From Sandaracinus sp964481145 (GTDB taxonomy: Bacteria; Myxococcota_A; Polyangia; Polyangiales; Sandaracinaceae): DNA of 64,000 nt. The stretch is taken from positions 48,814 through 112,813 of the forward strand of contig CAYZTA010000011.1 in assembly GCA_964481145.1 (NCBI GenBank). Direction: 5' to 3'. A program made the translations under genes and the position numbers. Positions 40,741 through 50,100 of this stretch are shown here, piece by piece; within the stretch, counting starts at the first letter, position 1, and each line of letters opens with the position of its first letter. Below the pieces are notes generated by a model. That model saw only the letters and a program-made list of their open reading frames with translations, did no database searches and was not told where the DNA came from.

Positions 40741-42870
40741 ATGGGGCGAAAGGTCATCACGGTCATCTGCCTTTGGATGTGCGTCGTGGGGCGTGTGGGC
40801 ACTGCCCATGCGCAGACACCCGATCCCTCCTTGGTTGCACCCATTGCGTCGCAGGTGCGGCGTGGGGAGGTTCGAGCGGCACTCGAATCACTCCGTCGCC
40901 TACCAGAATCCGCGAGAGAAACATCGGAGATTCGCTATCTCGAAGCGAGGCTCGCCGAACGATTGGGTGAACTCGATACCGCCATGGACGCATTTGCCGA
41001 AGTGAGCTCCCCGGAGCTCGTGCACGACGCAACACGACGTCGTGTGCGGCTCCTTGCGAGACGCGGACGCTGCGACGAAGCCATGCGGATTCTCGATTCG
41101 CTCGAGCGCCGCGAGCTCGATGCGAATACACGCGCGTTGCGAGCAGAATGCGCGCTGGCGCGCGGAGATCTTGCGCAAGCCGAGCCGATGCTCATCGAAG
41201 CGGTACGCGAAGATGCCCGCGACGTCGATTCTTTCGCGCTTCGGCTCATGCTCGCCGAAACTCAAACACGGGCCGGAGCACGTGATCGCGCGATGGTCAC
41301 CTTGCGAGAGCTCGCGATCACGCGGCCTGAGCATCCAGATGCCGAACGTGCTCTCGAATGGCTCATAGAGCTCACGGGCAGCCCCGTCTCATTCACCTTC
41401 GATGAGCGGCTCGCGCGCGCAGAAAGATTCTCCCGCGCGCTCGATCACGAGCGAGCCGTGCGAGAGCTCGAAGCCGTCGCACGACCACGCGATCGTGCAC
41501 GCGCCGCTCGTCTCTTGCATGTGCGCGGAATGGCGCTTTTTCGGTCACGCCGTGCGTATCGCGAAGCCGCCACGGTGCTCGGAGAAGCAGTCGCGCTGGG
41601 GGGTGCGACCGCGCACGCCGACGCGTTCCATGCAGCGCGCGCACTTTCACGCGCAGGACGCGATGCCGACGCGATTCGCGCGTATCGCCGGCTCGTAAGA
41701 AATGCGCCTGAGAGCCGAGAAGCGGCGGAAGCCGAGTACCTTGCAGCGTGGCTCGAGCTGCGGCTCGGTCGTGCTGCCGGCCGGCGTGCGATGGAGAGAT
41801 TTCTGCGAGGTCCGCGAGCGCGACGTGCGCCTCAGATGGCGCGTGAAGCGGAGTGGCATCTCGCGCTCCATGCGTTCCGGCGTCGTGCATTCGCAGAAGC
41901 TGCAGAGCTTTTTGGTGCATACGCCGCACGGGACTCGGGCCCGTTGGTGCGCGGAAGAGGAACCTATTGGCGAGGTCGTGCGCTTCAATCTGCACGGAAC
42001 TCGCGTGGCGCAATCGCGGCCTATCGCGCGACGATCGCCGCGTCACCTCTGCATTGGTATGCGCTTCTGTCGCGCCAACGCCTCCTCGAGCTTGGTGAAG
42101 AGCCCGGCCCACCCTTCGAGAGTCCCGCGATCGAAGTTCATCCGAGCGCAGCGGAGCCGAACGAAGCACAGCTGCCCGCAGACATCGCAACCCTGATCAT
42201 GCTCGGACTCGATGACGACGCGCGGACGCAGATTCGTTCACGCGAGCGAGAACTGCGCCGACACTTCGATCTACGAGCGATGATCGAACTCTACGAACGC
42301 ATCGGAGACCACGAACGCGCGTATCGACTTAGCGCAGATCGCGACGAGATCTCGAGATTTGCGTATCCGAGAGCCTTCGAAGCCGCGGTCGTCGACGCCG
42401 CCCGCGCACGTTCGCTCGAACCCGAAATGCTCTGGGCCATCATGCGACAGGAGAGCGGATATAACCCCAACGCCGTCTCCTATGCGGATGCGATCGGGCT
42501 CCTTCAAATGCTCCCCTCGACGGGAGCCGCGATTGCGCGAGGCCTCGATATTCCATTCGAGCGAGAAATGCTCTTCGATCCCACGTGGAACACGCTGCTG
42601 GCCGCCACCTACGTTCGCCGGCTCCGTGACAGCCTTGGTGTGCCGCTGTGTTTCGCTGCGTTCAACGCCGGTGAAACGCGTGTCACCGAGTGGCTCACGC
42701 GTCAGGGAGAAATGGATCTCGATTTGTTCGTGGAAGAGATCCCATTCGACCAGACACGCAACTACATTCGACGCGTGACGTCTCACCTTGCTCACTATAT
42801 GTATTTGCGTGATCCCGAGGCAGGATGGCCCGCGCTCGTTCTGCCCGAGCGCGTTGGACCGATTCGTTAG
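40741..42870 (+). CDS. slt: Soluble lytic murein transglycosylase (Slt-like)
   Basis: About 709 residues. The signal peptide ends GTAHAQ and the long helical superhelix (about residues 30-540, TPR-like) is typical of Slt70. The C-terminal goose-lysozyme-like domain has MLWAIMRQESGYNPNAVS with the catalytic Glu near residue 572, then SYADAIGLLQMLPSTG, YVRRLRDSLGVPLCFAAFNAG and IPFDQTRNYIRRVTSH. It cleaves the MurNAc-GlcNAc bond of peptidoglycan to anhydro-muropeptides. The start 40741 is chosen for the GAGG site; ATG 40702 is also in frame. A strong hairpin follows at 42888-42914. Confidence 0.9.
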   Translation: MGRKVITVICLWMCVVGRVGTAHAQTPDPSLVAPIASQVRRGEVRAALESLRRLPESARETSEIRYLEARLAERLGELDTAMDAFAEVSSPELVHDATRRRVRLLARRGRCDEAMRILDSLERRELDANTRALRAECALARGDLAQAEPMLIEAVREDARDVDSFALRLMLAETQTRAGARDRAMVTLRELAITRPEHPDAERALEWLIELTGSPVSFTFDERLARAERFSRALDHERAVRELEAVARPRDRARAARLLHVRGMALFRSRRAYREAATVLGEAVALGGATAHADAFHAARALSRAGRDADAIRAYRRLVRNAPESREAAEAEYLAAWLELRLGRAAGRRAMERFLRGPRARRAPQMAREAEWHLALHAFRRRAFAEAAELFGAYAARDSGPLVRGRGTYWRGRALQSARNSRGAIAAYRATIAASPLHWYALLSRQRLLELGEEPGPPFESPAIEVHPSAAEPNEAQLPADIATLIMLGLDDDARTQIRSRERELRRHFDLRAMIELYERIGDHERAYRLSADRDEISRFAYPRAFEAAVVDAARARSLEPEMLWAIMRQESGYNPNAVSYADAIGLLQMLPSTGAAIARGLDIPFEREMLFDPTWNTLLAATYVRRLRDSLGVPLCFAAFNAGETRVTEWLTRQGEMDLDLFVEEIPFDQTRNYIRRVTSHLAHYMYLRDPEAGWPALVLPERVGPIR

Positions 42871-42887
42871 CCAGCGAACCAGAGTCG

Positions 42888-42914
42888 CATGGATCGCGCT
42901 CCACGCGATCCATG
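42888..42914. terminator. Bidirectional hairpin between convergent genes
   Basis: An 11-bp perfect stem, CATGGATCGCG/CGCGATCCATG, with loop CTCCA. It lies exactly between the stops of the transglycosylase gene (42870) and the dehydrogenase gene (42915). No T-tract on either side, so termination efficiency is uncertain. Confidence 0.65.
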
Positions 42915-43994
42915 TCAGAGCGCTCGCGCGATCACCCAATCGCCCACCGCGCGCGTTCCCTTGTCGCCGCCGATGTCCGCGGTGCACATCCCCGCGTGCA
43001 CCGCCTCGCGCACGATCTCGGTGAGACGCGCTTCTTCTCCCTCGAAGCCGAGGTACGTCATCATCATGCCGATCGTCAGCACCGTTGCGAGCGGGTTCGC
43101 GCGATCTTTGCCCGCGATATCCGGCGCACTGCCATGCACCGGTTCGAACATGCCGATTCGGCCCGGATGCACGTTCGCGCTCGCGGCCATGCCGAGCCCA
43201 CCCTGCAGCGTAGCTCCCAGATCCGTCACGATGTCGCCGAAGAGGTTGCTCGTGACGATGACATCGAGTGACTCGGGGGCACGCACCATCTGCATGCAAA
43301 GGGCATCGACATACGCGTGGCGCGACTCGATGCTCGGATATTCGGCGCGCACGATGTCGAACACGCGCTTCCAAAGCCCGTGGGCGTAGGGCATCGCGTT
43401 GTTCTTGTCGCTCATCGTGACGCTCTTGCGTCCGTGTCGAACCGCGTACTCGAAGGCGGCGCGGATCACACGCTCGACCCCTTTCCGCGTGTTCAGGTCT
43501 TCGTTGATCGCAATCTCGTCAGGGGTTCCCTTTTTGAAATTCCCGCCCATCCCGACATACACACCCTCCGTGTTTTCACGGAAGACGACCATATCGCAGT
43601 CGGATGCGCGCTTGCCTTTGAGGGGCATCAGACGATCGTCGAGGCACGAGATCGGTCGAATGTTGCAATACAGATCGAGACCGAACCGGAGTCCAAAAAG
43701 AATGTCGCGAGCATAATCGAGCGTGGGCACCCGCGGATCGCCGAGAGCACCGAGCAGGACGGCATCGCACGTGTCGCGGATGAGCGCCTGATCCGCTGCT
43801 GGAAACGTCGAGCCATCGCGCAGAAACCGATCTGCGCCGAGATCGAATGTGACGATCTCGATGGGGTAGCCCCTCGTTTCCGCCAATCTTTCGAGGAGTC
43901 CGACCCCGACCGGGACGACCTCTTTGCCAATGCCATCGCCCGCAATGATCGCAACGCGCTTCTTCGTGCGGCCTGTGCTCACTTCATTCGCCAT
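42915..43994 (-). CDS. Isopropylmalate/isocitrate dehydrogenase-family enzyme (LeuB-like)
   Basis: 359 residues of the beta-decarboxylating dehydrogenase fold. Visible motifs: IIAGDGIGKEVVPVG, LDLYCNIRPISC, VVFRENTEGVYVGMGG, the catalytic Lys in SDKNNAMPY, metal-binding VIVTSNLFGDIVTDL and the NAD site MFEPVHGSAPDIAGKDRANP. LeuB is the likeliest role. The FRENTEG motif is shared with isocitrate and tartrate dehydrogenases, so specificity is not settled. No leuC or leuD is adjacent, and the LeuA-like enzyme lies 38 kb away. It is divergent from the PP2C gene. Confidence 0.85.
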   Translation of the reverse strand: MANEVSTGRTKKRVAIIAGDGIGKEVVPVGVGLLERLAETRGYPIEIVTFDLGADRFLRDGSTFPAADQALIRDTCDAVLLGALGDPRVPTLDYARDILFGLRFGLDLYCNIRPISCLDDRLMPLKGKRASDCDMVVFRENTEGVYVGMGGNFKKGTPDEIAINEDLNTRKGVERVIRAAFEYAVRHGRKSVTMSDKNNAMPYAHGLWKRVFDIVRAEYPSIESRHAYVDALCMQMVRAPESLDVIVTSNLFGDIVTDLGATLQGGLGMAASANVHPGRIGMFEPVHGSAPDIAGKDRANPLATVLTIGMMMTYLGFEGEEARLTEIVREAVHAGMCTADIGGDKGTRAVGDWVIARAL

Positions 43995-44127
43995 GAGGGC
44001 GGGACGCTATCACGCGCCCCTGCCTCTGCCCACGCTCTCGAAAATTTACGCACCGAGATGACCGTTTGCTTGACACTTGGCCGCATTGCGGCGAGGTTTC
44101 ATCGTCAACCCTCTGGTTCAAAAGCGC

Positions 44128-44895
44128 ATGCACATTGTCGCCGCAGGACTCTCCGACGTCGGCCAGCAACGGGAGCACAACGAAGACAGCTTCGTCATTC
44201 TTCCCGAGTACGACCTTTACATCGTCGCCGATGGAATGGGGGGACATCGCGCGGGGGATGTCGCGAGCAAAATGGCCACACACACCATCGCGTCGTTTTT
44301 TCAAGCGACGGCGAAGGAAGACGCGACGTGGCCCTTCCATTTCGATCCGCATCTCTCGGTTGAGGAAAACCGCCTCATCACGGGCATCAAAGTCGCAAAC
44401 AAACGGATCTTCGATGCATCGACTCGCTACCGCGAGGTGCACGGAATGGGCACGACCGTGGTGGGAGCCCTCTTCGCCAAAGAGCGCGGGCGAATTTACG
44501 TCGCGCATGTGGGCGACAGTCGCTGTTATCGCATCCGTGGCGGTCAGATCGCACTCCTGACGCGCGATCACTCGCTCTTGAACGACTACTTGCTGATGAT
44601 GCCGGACATGACTCCGGAGCAGCGTGAAGAACTGCCAAAGAACGTGATCACGCGCGCTCTCGGAATGCAGGACTCGGTGGTCGTCGATCTGGTCCCTGAT
44701 CAGCCGCAACCGGGCGATGTCTACGTGCTCTGTTCGGACGGTTTGAGCGGAATGATCACGGACGAGCAGCTCCTCGAGATCATCAAAGTAGGTGGTGAGG
44801 ACGAGACGGCCATGGCCAAGCAGCTCGTTCAAAGCGCGAACGACCACGGGGGCGAAGACAACGTGACGGTGGTGGTGCTCCGCGTCGCGGCGTGA
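44128..44895 (+). CDS. PP2C-family serine/threonine phosphatase
   Basis: 255 residues, soluble. Motifs in order: GLSDVGQQREHNEDSF with the first metal Asp, LYIVADGMGGHRAGDVAS, GMGTTVVGAL, YVAHVGDSRCYRI, VYVLCSDGLSGMI and NDHGGEDNVTVVVL. All metal-binding Asp are present, so it should be an active Mg/Mn phosphatase opposing Ser/Thr kinases. The ATG at 44128 starts at the conserved strand. TTGACA at 44070-44075 could be a -35 box. Followed closely by the DUF2505 gene, perhaps as one transcript. Confidence 0.92.
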   Translation: MHIVAAGLSDVGQQREHNEDSFVILPEYDLYIVADGMGGHRAGDVASKMATHTIASFFQATAKEDATWPFHFDPHLSVEENRLITGIKVANKRIFDASTRYREVHGMGTTVVGALFAKERGRIYVAHVGDSRCYRIRGGQIALLTRDHSLLNDYLLMMPDMTPEQREELPKNVITRALGMQDSVVVDLVPDQPQPGDVYVLCSDGLSGMITDEQLLEIIKVGGEDETAMAKQLVQSANDHGGEDNVTVVVLRVAA

Positions 44896-44960
44896 ATATC
44901 GAGCGCGGATTTCGTGAAAGCGAGCATTCGTGCTACACACGCCGGACGCGGAGGAAAGAC

Positions 44961-45470
44961 GTGTCCAAGTTCACACTGCGCAACATCTTCGAAACCGACG
45001 AAGAAACCTTTTGGAATAAAATCTTCTTCGATCGCGAGTACAACCAGCGCCTCTACATGGACGGCCTGAAGTTCAAGAGCTTCGAGCTCCTCGAGCTGAC
45101 AGGCGAGCCAGGCGGTGTTCGAACTCGGAAAGCCCACACCGAGCCGCGCACCGAAGCACCTGCCGTGGTCACGAAGCTCATCGGTGGGTCCATCGCGTAT
45201 ACGGAAGAGGGGCGCTTCGATCCGGCGACGAAGAAGTGGGTCTACAGCATCACGACTTCGAAAATGTCCGACAAATTGAGCATTCGCGGCACGTTCTGGG
45301 TGGAGCCCAGGGGTGAAAAGAAGATCGAGCGCATTTGTGAGATCGAGGTCGAAGTGAAGATCTTCGGCGTCGGTGGAGCGATCGAGAGCTTCATCGAGAA
45401 GACGACTCGTGAGAGCTACGATGTGGCGGCTCGCTTCACGAACGAGTTCATCAAAGAGAAGAATTACTGA
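44961..45470 (+). CDS. DUF2505-family protein (SRPBCC fold)
   Basis: 169 residues. The chosen GTG start at 44961 follows GGAGGAAAG at the right distance. The open frame extends upstream to 44892, where a GTGA overlap with the phosphatase stop is also possible. SKFTLRNIFETDEETFWNKI and FFDREYNQRLYMDGLKFKSF are the N-terminal signature of DUF2505 proteins. The C-terminus FIEKTTRESYDVAARFTNEF is the long SRPBCC helix. The fold forms a hydrophobic cavity that usually binds lipids or aromatic ligands. Biochemical role unknown. Confidence 0.85.
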   Translation: MSKFTLRNIFETDEETFWNKIFFDREYNQRLYMDGLKFKSFELLELTGEPGGVRTRKAHTEPRTEAPAVVTKLIGGSIAYTEEGRFDPATKKWVYSITTSKMSDKLSIRGTFWVEPRGEKKIERICEIEVEVKIFGVGGAIESFIEKTTRESYDVAARFTNEFIKEKNY

Positions 45471-45478
45471 GTCGATAG

Positions 45479-45503
45479 GATGGGCGAGCTCTGCTCGCCC
45501 ATC
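45479..45503. terminator. Hairpin between convergent DUF2505 and GFA genes
   Basis: A 10-bp perfect stem, GATGGGCGAG/CTCGCCCATC, with loop CTCTG, placed just after the rightward stop (45470) and just after the leftward stop (45512). There is no T-run. Confidence 0.65.
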
Positions 45504-45511
45504 GCCTCGTA

Positions 45512-45868
45512 TCAGAGGCTTGCACCGTCGAAGCGGGTCGACTCGAGCGCATAGAAATCGAAATCTTCGATGCAGCGGACGTTCACCGCGACGGTCGGGC
45601 CATTCTGTGGATCGTCGCCGAAGGAGAACGGCGCAATGCCGCAGTCCCCGCAGAAATGATGCTCGAGCGTCCGCTTGTGGAAGAAATACGTCTTGGTCGC
45701 GCCTTCACCTTTTGTGATGCGAATCGAGCCGCGCGGTCCGAACCAAAAGAGAAAACCGCCTCGTCGGCACCGCGAGCAATTGCATTCGAAGAGCTTGTCG
45801 ATCGGCGCAGGGGCTTCGAGATCGAACTGAATCGCGCCGCAATGACAGCTGCCGTGGTAGTTCGCCAT
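45512..45868 (-). CDS. GFA/CENP-V-family zinc protein
   Basis: 118 residues with the full GFA zinc pattern: GSCHCGAIQF, CNCSRCRRGG and the later HHFCGDCGIAPF. Family members include glutathione-dependent formaldehyde-activating enzymes and many of unknown function. Mature fold: two zinc sites on a beta-sandwich. It lies on the same strand as the cyclase-fold gene upstream, 56 bp apart, and no formaldehyde genes are nearby. Confidence 0.88.
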   Translation of the reverse strand: MANYHGSCHCGAIQFDLEAPAPIDKLFECNCSRCRRGGFLFWFGPRGSIRITKGEGATKTYFFHKRTLEHHFCGDCGIAPFSFGDDPQNGPTVAVNVRCIEDFDFYALESTRFDGASL

Positions 45869-45924
45869 GGGATTCCTTCCTATCCTTTCAGATCACTCTC
45901 GGCCAATGAGCCTGCCCCATACGT

Positions 45925-46677
45925 CTAGCACGACACAGCTTTCTTCAGCCGCGCCCTCGCCTCTGCCCATTGCCGTGACAGAAACGGCGATACCTCTCCC
46001 GGCATGCTTGTCTTGACGAGCAACGGAAAGAGCGTTGCGGGCTGCCAACGGCGAAGCCACTCTCCAGTGGGCGATTGGATCATGGTGTCAGTGCCTTCGT
46101 AGGAGCGACGTTCGCATCGCACCTGTCCATTCGGAAACCGCTCATCGAGGAGCGTGACGACCTCATGAATCGATTCCCAATGCACGGGCCGGCCTGTCTT
46201 CTCACTCCAGAGCAACAGCGCATTGAGCCCGCGCAGGATGTCGTAAAAATAAAAGCGAGGAAAGCAGAGCTCGATCCACTCCTTCGCGCTCTTCTGCTCA
46301 TCGGCATCGTGTTTCGTCGCTGAGCCGAGCATGAGCTTTCGCTCCATCAGAAACCGCGCCCCCTTGTCGAGAAACGCCTCTTCCTCTGCCGTCCAAGGCC
46401 GCGGCGTGTGCAGCAAGATCGCCTCGAACACGGCGATCGTCCCGACCATCGAGCTCGGCACCTCGTCTTTCACGAGATAGGCTTCCCCCTCGCAATTGAG
46501 CCCGCCATTGCTCATCTGGTAGCGCAAGAACCACGGGCGAATCCATGGCAGCTCTCGGTCCACGTCCACCCCAGGTCGAGAGCACCTGAACGATGTTTCC
46601 AAGCTGACAGTGGCAGGGACTCGGGGTGTTCGTTCATGGCTGCTTCGCGAAAGGGTAGCACTCGAAGCGAGTATCAC
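45925..46677 (-). CDS. Cyclase-fold (alpha/alpha toroid) protein, possibly 5'-degraded
   Basis: 250 residues. From about residue 50, FLRYQMSNGGLNCEGEAYL looks like the QxxDGGW repeat of squalene/terpene cyclase and prenyltransferase-fold proteins. SSMVGTIAVFEAIL, FYFYDILRGLNALLLW and VVTLLDERFPNGQVRCERR continue the helical barrel. The first 45 residues are unlike the family and the usual N-terminal helices are missing, so the gene may be truncated at its 5' end or the true protein may be short. The catalytic DxDD motif of cyclases is absent, so it is probably not an active cyclase. Function unknown. Confidence 0.6.
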   Translation of the reverse strand: MILASSATLSRSSHERTPRVPATVSLETSFRCSRPGVDVDRELPWIRPWFLRYQMSNGGLNCEGEAYLVKDEVPSSMVGTIAVFEAILLHTPRPWTAEEEAFLDKGARFLMERKLMLGSATKHDADEQKSAKEWIELCFPRFYFYDILRGLNALLLWSEKTGRPVHWESIHEVVTLLDERFPNGQVRCERRSYEGTDTMIQSPTGEWLRRWQPATLFPLLVKTSMPGEVSPFLSRQWAEARARLKKAVSC

Positions 46678-46737
46678 AGGCTTGGTCCCGTTCCAGCAAA
46701 AAGGATGACATGACGACGCCTCTGTTATTCTACTTCA

Positions 46738-49152
46738 ATGCGGACGCGTCTCATGTGGACGGCCTTCGCGCTTTTTGCGTGTGCCGCTCCCACGGCGCCG
46801 ACGCCCGAACGGAGCACGGCGACGAGCGTCGATATCGCGCGCCACGCGGGGCTGGACGAGCCTTCGCCCCCAACGACGACCGACACAGAAACAACCAGAA
46901 CACCAGCTCGTACATCGCCTGTCGCCATCCGCCTTCCAGTCGATGTCGAGCGAGCCATCGACGACGCCGTCCACGCCGCGATCGACGCACGCCAACTGCC
47001 AGGGGCGGTGGTCGCTGTCGGGAGGCGCGACGGTCTCATATTTCTACGCGACTACGGCGCGCGGGCGGTCGATCCCGAATTCGAAGCGAACGATATCGAC
47101 ACCATCTACGACCTCGCCTCGCTCACGAAACCCATCGCGACGACGACGGCGCTCGCGATCTTGGCAGATCGCGGTCTTCTATCGTTCGATGATCCGGTCG
47201 CGCGTTTCATCCCGCCGTTCGCAGCGAACGGCAAAGAGCGCATCACGATTCGTCACCTGCTCGAGCACACGGGCGGGCTCCCCGCCGTCGATGCATTACG
47301 AGATTACGAAGGCGAAGCGCGAGGAGAGTCCCTCGCGCGGATCTTCGCAGTGCGGCCCATCCATCCGCCCGGACGACGCACGCTCTATAGCGATCTCGGC
47401 TTCATCGTGCTCGGCGAAGTCGTGGCGCAGATCGCAGGCGAGCCTTTGGACGCATTCGTCGCGCGCGAGATCCTAGATCCTCTCGAGATGCGCTCCTCTT
47501 CATTTCGCCCGAGCCCGGAGCTGCTCTCGCGCATCGCGCCCACCGAGCGCGCCGAGCGGCGCCTCGGCGTGATGATTCGCGGAGAGGTCCATGACCCGCG
47601 CGCGTTTCGCCTGGGCGGCGTCTCAGGAAATGCAGGGCTCTTCGCGAGCGCACCTGACCTCGCGCGCTTCGCCCGCGCGATGCTCGGAGAAGGCGAGCTC
47701 GAGGGCCGTCGCATCGTGAGCGCGGAGCGCGTGCGTGAGCTGATCACTCCCACACCCTTGCCGGGGGGCTTCGTCAACGGCCTCGCTTGGGACATGCGGA
47801 GCGCCGCCGAGGTGCGCCGTTTGGGAGGCATGAGCGAAGCCTCCTATGGTCATCTCGGTTGGACCGGCACCTCGATCCGCATCGATCCTCGCCTCGATGT
47901 GTTCGTCATCGTCCTCAGCAACGACGTGCATCCGGACGGACGAGGAGATGTGCGACCGCTCGCGGCAGCGCTCGAGCGCATCGTCGCGCGCTCCGCCGAA
48001 CGGATCTTACCCGCAGCGCGGAGCGAGGTTCGTACTGGCATCGATGTCGAAGCACGCGATGGTTTTCCTCATCTGCGCGGGGCGCGCGTGGCGCTCATCA
48101 CCCACGATGCAGCGCGCGCGGCAGATGGCCGACGCACCCTCGATGTGCTCGTTCGACAAGGGATCGTGGAGCGGGTGCTCGCGCCGGAGCATGGCCTCGA
48201 CACCACGCGCGAAGGGCACATCCAAAATGGACGAGATCCACGTACAGGCTTACAGGTGTTCGGCCTCTTCGGGCGCACGCGCAGGCCAAGCGACGCAATG
48301 CTCGCCGACATCGATACGCTCGTGATCGATCTCGTCGATGTGGGTACGCGTTTTTTCACCTACGCATCGACGATGCACGAGGCTTTGATCACAGCATCCT
48401 CGCATCCACATCTACGCGTCGTGATTCTCGATCGACCCAACCCTCTCGGAGGCACGCTCATCGAAGGGCCTATGCTCGATGGCGAACTTCGCTCCTTCGT
48501 CAATTATCACTCGCTTCCTTTGAGGCACGGGCTCACGCTCGGTGAGCTCGCGAGGCTGCTCGACGCCGAGCTCGGGCTCGGGCTCGCCGATCGTCTCGTC
48601 GTGGTGCGGGCCGAAGGCTGGGAACGACATGCGACCGCGCTCGACATCGGAGCTCGATGGACGCCGCCCTCGCCGAATCTTCCCGACGCGACCTCCGCCC
48701 TCCTCTACCCCGCGATTGCGCTGCTCGAAGGAACCGACCTCTCGGTCGGTCGAGGCACAGAAGACCCCTTCTCCGTGATCGGTGCGCCGTGGGTCGATCC
48801 TCACCGCGTCCTCGCAGCGCTCGCCCAGCTCGAGCTCTCTGGAGTGACCTTCGAGCTCGCGCAATTTTCCCCACGAAGCGCTCGCCATCGGGGTCATGTA
48901 TGCCGCGGCATCCGAGTGCGTCTCACAGACGCTCGCGCGTATCGCGCGCTACCCACTGGGCTTGCCATCATTCGCGCAATGCTCATGACCCACCGCGAAC
49001 GCATCGATCTCAATCGCGTTCTTCCGCTCGTTGGGAGCCGACGTGTGCTCGAAGCGCTCGCGAATGAATCACCTCTGAACGATGTCATCGCGACCGCCCA
49101 TGCGGAGTCGGCAGACTTCGAAACGCGCCGGGCTCCGTTCTTGATGTATTGA
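46738..49152 (+). CDS. Fusion of beta-lactamase-family amidase and NamZ (DUF1343/GH171) domain
   Basis: 804 residues. The N-terminus reads like a short lipoprotein signal (LFACAAP) with a Thr/Pro linker. Residues about 65-420 form a serine beta-lactamase-like domain: SxxK in YDLASLTKPIA (about 128), YSDLGF as the YxN-like motif, and HLGWTGTS as the closing motif. Residues about 430-804 match DUF1343, now known as the exo-N-acetylmuramidase NamZ, with VERVLAPEHGLDTTREGH and VILDRPNPLGG. In Bacillus subtilis NamZ and the amidase AmiE are separate neighbours; here they are one chain. Predicted role: stripping stem peptides and releasing MurNAc from peptidoglycan fragments. Confidence 0.85.
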   Translation: MRTRLMWTAFALFACAAPTAPTPERSTATSVDIARHAGLDEPSPPTTTDTETTRTPARTSPVAIRLPVDVERAIDDAVHAAIDARQLPGAVVAVGRRDGLIFLRDYGARAVDPEFEANDIDTIYDLASLTKPIATTTALAILADRGLLSFDDPVARFIPPFAANGKERITIRHLLEHTGGLPAVDALRDYEGEARGESLARIFAVRPIHPPGRRTLYSDLGFIVLGEVVAQIAGEPLDAFVAREILDPLEMRSSSFRPSPELLSRIAPTERAERRLGVMIRGEVHDPRAFRLGGVSGNAGLFASAPDLARFARAMLGEGELEGRRIVSAERVRELITPTPLPGGFVNGLAWDMRSAAEVRRLGGMSEASYGHLGWTGTSIRIDPRLDVFVIVLSNDVHPDGRGDVRPLAAALERIVARSAERILPAARSEVRTGIDVEARDGFPHLRGARVALITHDAARAADGRRTLDVLVRQGIVERVLAPEHGLDTTREGHIQNGRDPRTGLQVFGLFGRTRRPSDAMLADIDTLVIDLVDVGTRFFTYASTMHEALITASSHPHLRVVILDRPNPLGGTLIEGPMLDGELRSFVNYHSLPLRHGLTLGELARLLDAELGLGLADRLVVVRAEGWERHATALDIGARWTPPSPNLPDATSALLYPAIALLEGTDLSVGRGTEDPFSVIGAPWVDPHRVLAALAQLELSGVTFELAQFSPRSARHRGHVCRGIRVRLTDARAYRALPTGLAIIRAMLMTHRERIDLNRVLPLVGSRRVLEALANESPLNDVIATAHAESADFETRRAPFLMY

Positions 49153-49171
49153 TTGCCTTTTCGGCCTCCCA

Positions 49172-50065
49172 TCAGACGGCTGGCGGAGGAGGAGCAAAGA
49201 CGCGAAGGCCCGCGGGCCGGAGAGCGATATGCACTTCATCCACTGCGTCGAGCAACTCTCCGTCGATCAGCAGAGGTCGCGGCGTGGAAGGGCGGAGGGT
49301 AAGCTCCGATGTTCGGAACGAGAGCACGTTCCTCCCTTCCACACCTTCTCCGCTCAAGGCCCCACGGGCCAGCTCGAGACCGGCGACGAGGATGTCCGAC
49401 GAAGTGCTGCCGAGCACGATGGTCACATCGAGCAAACCATCGTCGATCACCACGTCACCTTGCCCTTGCGCAAGCAACGCACCTGGGCGCGCCGCGTTGG
49501 CGACCGTCACAGCCGTGCTGGTGCATTGAAAGCGCTGAGCACCGACCGTGATCTCCACGTCGAAATGCTCCGCCTTGGCCAAGGATGACAAGAACTCCAT
49601 CACATAGGCGGCGGAGCCGAACGTGGCTTTGAGATCGCGGTCCGCGTTGCCCACCGCGTCCGCATGGAGGCCCAACGCCGCCAGGAGCACCATCGGACGT
49701 TCATTGACCAAAGCCACGTCGACCGCGCGCACCGTGCCCTCGGTCAGGAGCGAGAGCGCATGTTCTCGATCCTGAATTCCCAACGCCCGCGAAAATGAGC
49801 TGGAAGTCCCCAACGGCACCACCAAGACAGGAAGCTCACGACGCATCGCCACTGGCAAAAGCGCGCTGACCGTGCCATCTCCGCCCGCCGCGATGAGTGT
49901 ATCTGCGTTGGCCGCGAGTTCGTCCAATCGCGCCACGGTGAAACGTTCATCGAGCTCGAGGAACTCGACATCGCCCAGCAGCGCGAGCCCCTCACGGAGC
50001 GCAACTTCCGATTCGGACGTCGCGCTCGAAGCACCGGGATTGTAGAGAACGACCTTCCGAAGCAT
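49172..50065 (-). CDS. Diacylglycerol/lipid kinase-like protein
   Basis: 297 residues starting MLRKVVLYNPGASS. The nucleotide-binding motif GGDGTVS is at residues 61-67, and PVLVVPLGTSSSFSRALG takes the place of the usual PLGTGNDFAR loop with substitutions. The C-terminal half has LLAQGQGDVVIDDGLLDVTIV and a closing PLLIDGELL as in DAGK-family enzymes. It phosphorylates a lipid or sphingoid base in most relatives. The changed GTGN loop (here GTSS) makes the substrate uncertain. It is convergent with the amidase-NamZ gene and 35 bp downstream of a leftward lipoprotein gene. Confidence 0.82.
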   Translation of the reverse strand: MLRKVVLYNPGASSATSESEVALREGLALLGDVEFLELDERFTVARLDELAANADTLIAAGGDGTVSALLPVAMRRELPVLVVPLGTSSSFSRALGIQDREHALSLLTEGTVRAVDVALVNERPMVLLAALGLHADAVGNADRDLKATFGSAAYVMEFLSSLAKAEHFDVEITVGAQRFQCTSTAVTVANAARPGALLAQGQGDVVIDDGLLDVTIVLGSTSSDILVAGLELARGALSGEGVEGRNVLSFRTSELTLRPSTPRPLLIDGELLDAVDEVHIALRPAGLRVFAPPPPAV

Positions 50066-50100
50066 CGCCCAGCATGTCAGTAGGTCACTCGTCGCGCCAC

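Noticed and set aside
44070..44095. Sigma-70 promoter for the PP2C gene
   Set aside because: A perfect TTGACA is present, but no acceptable -10 box lies 16-18 bp downstream, so it is not listed as a feature.
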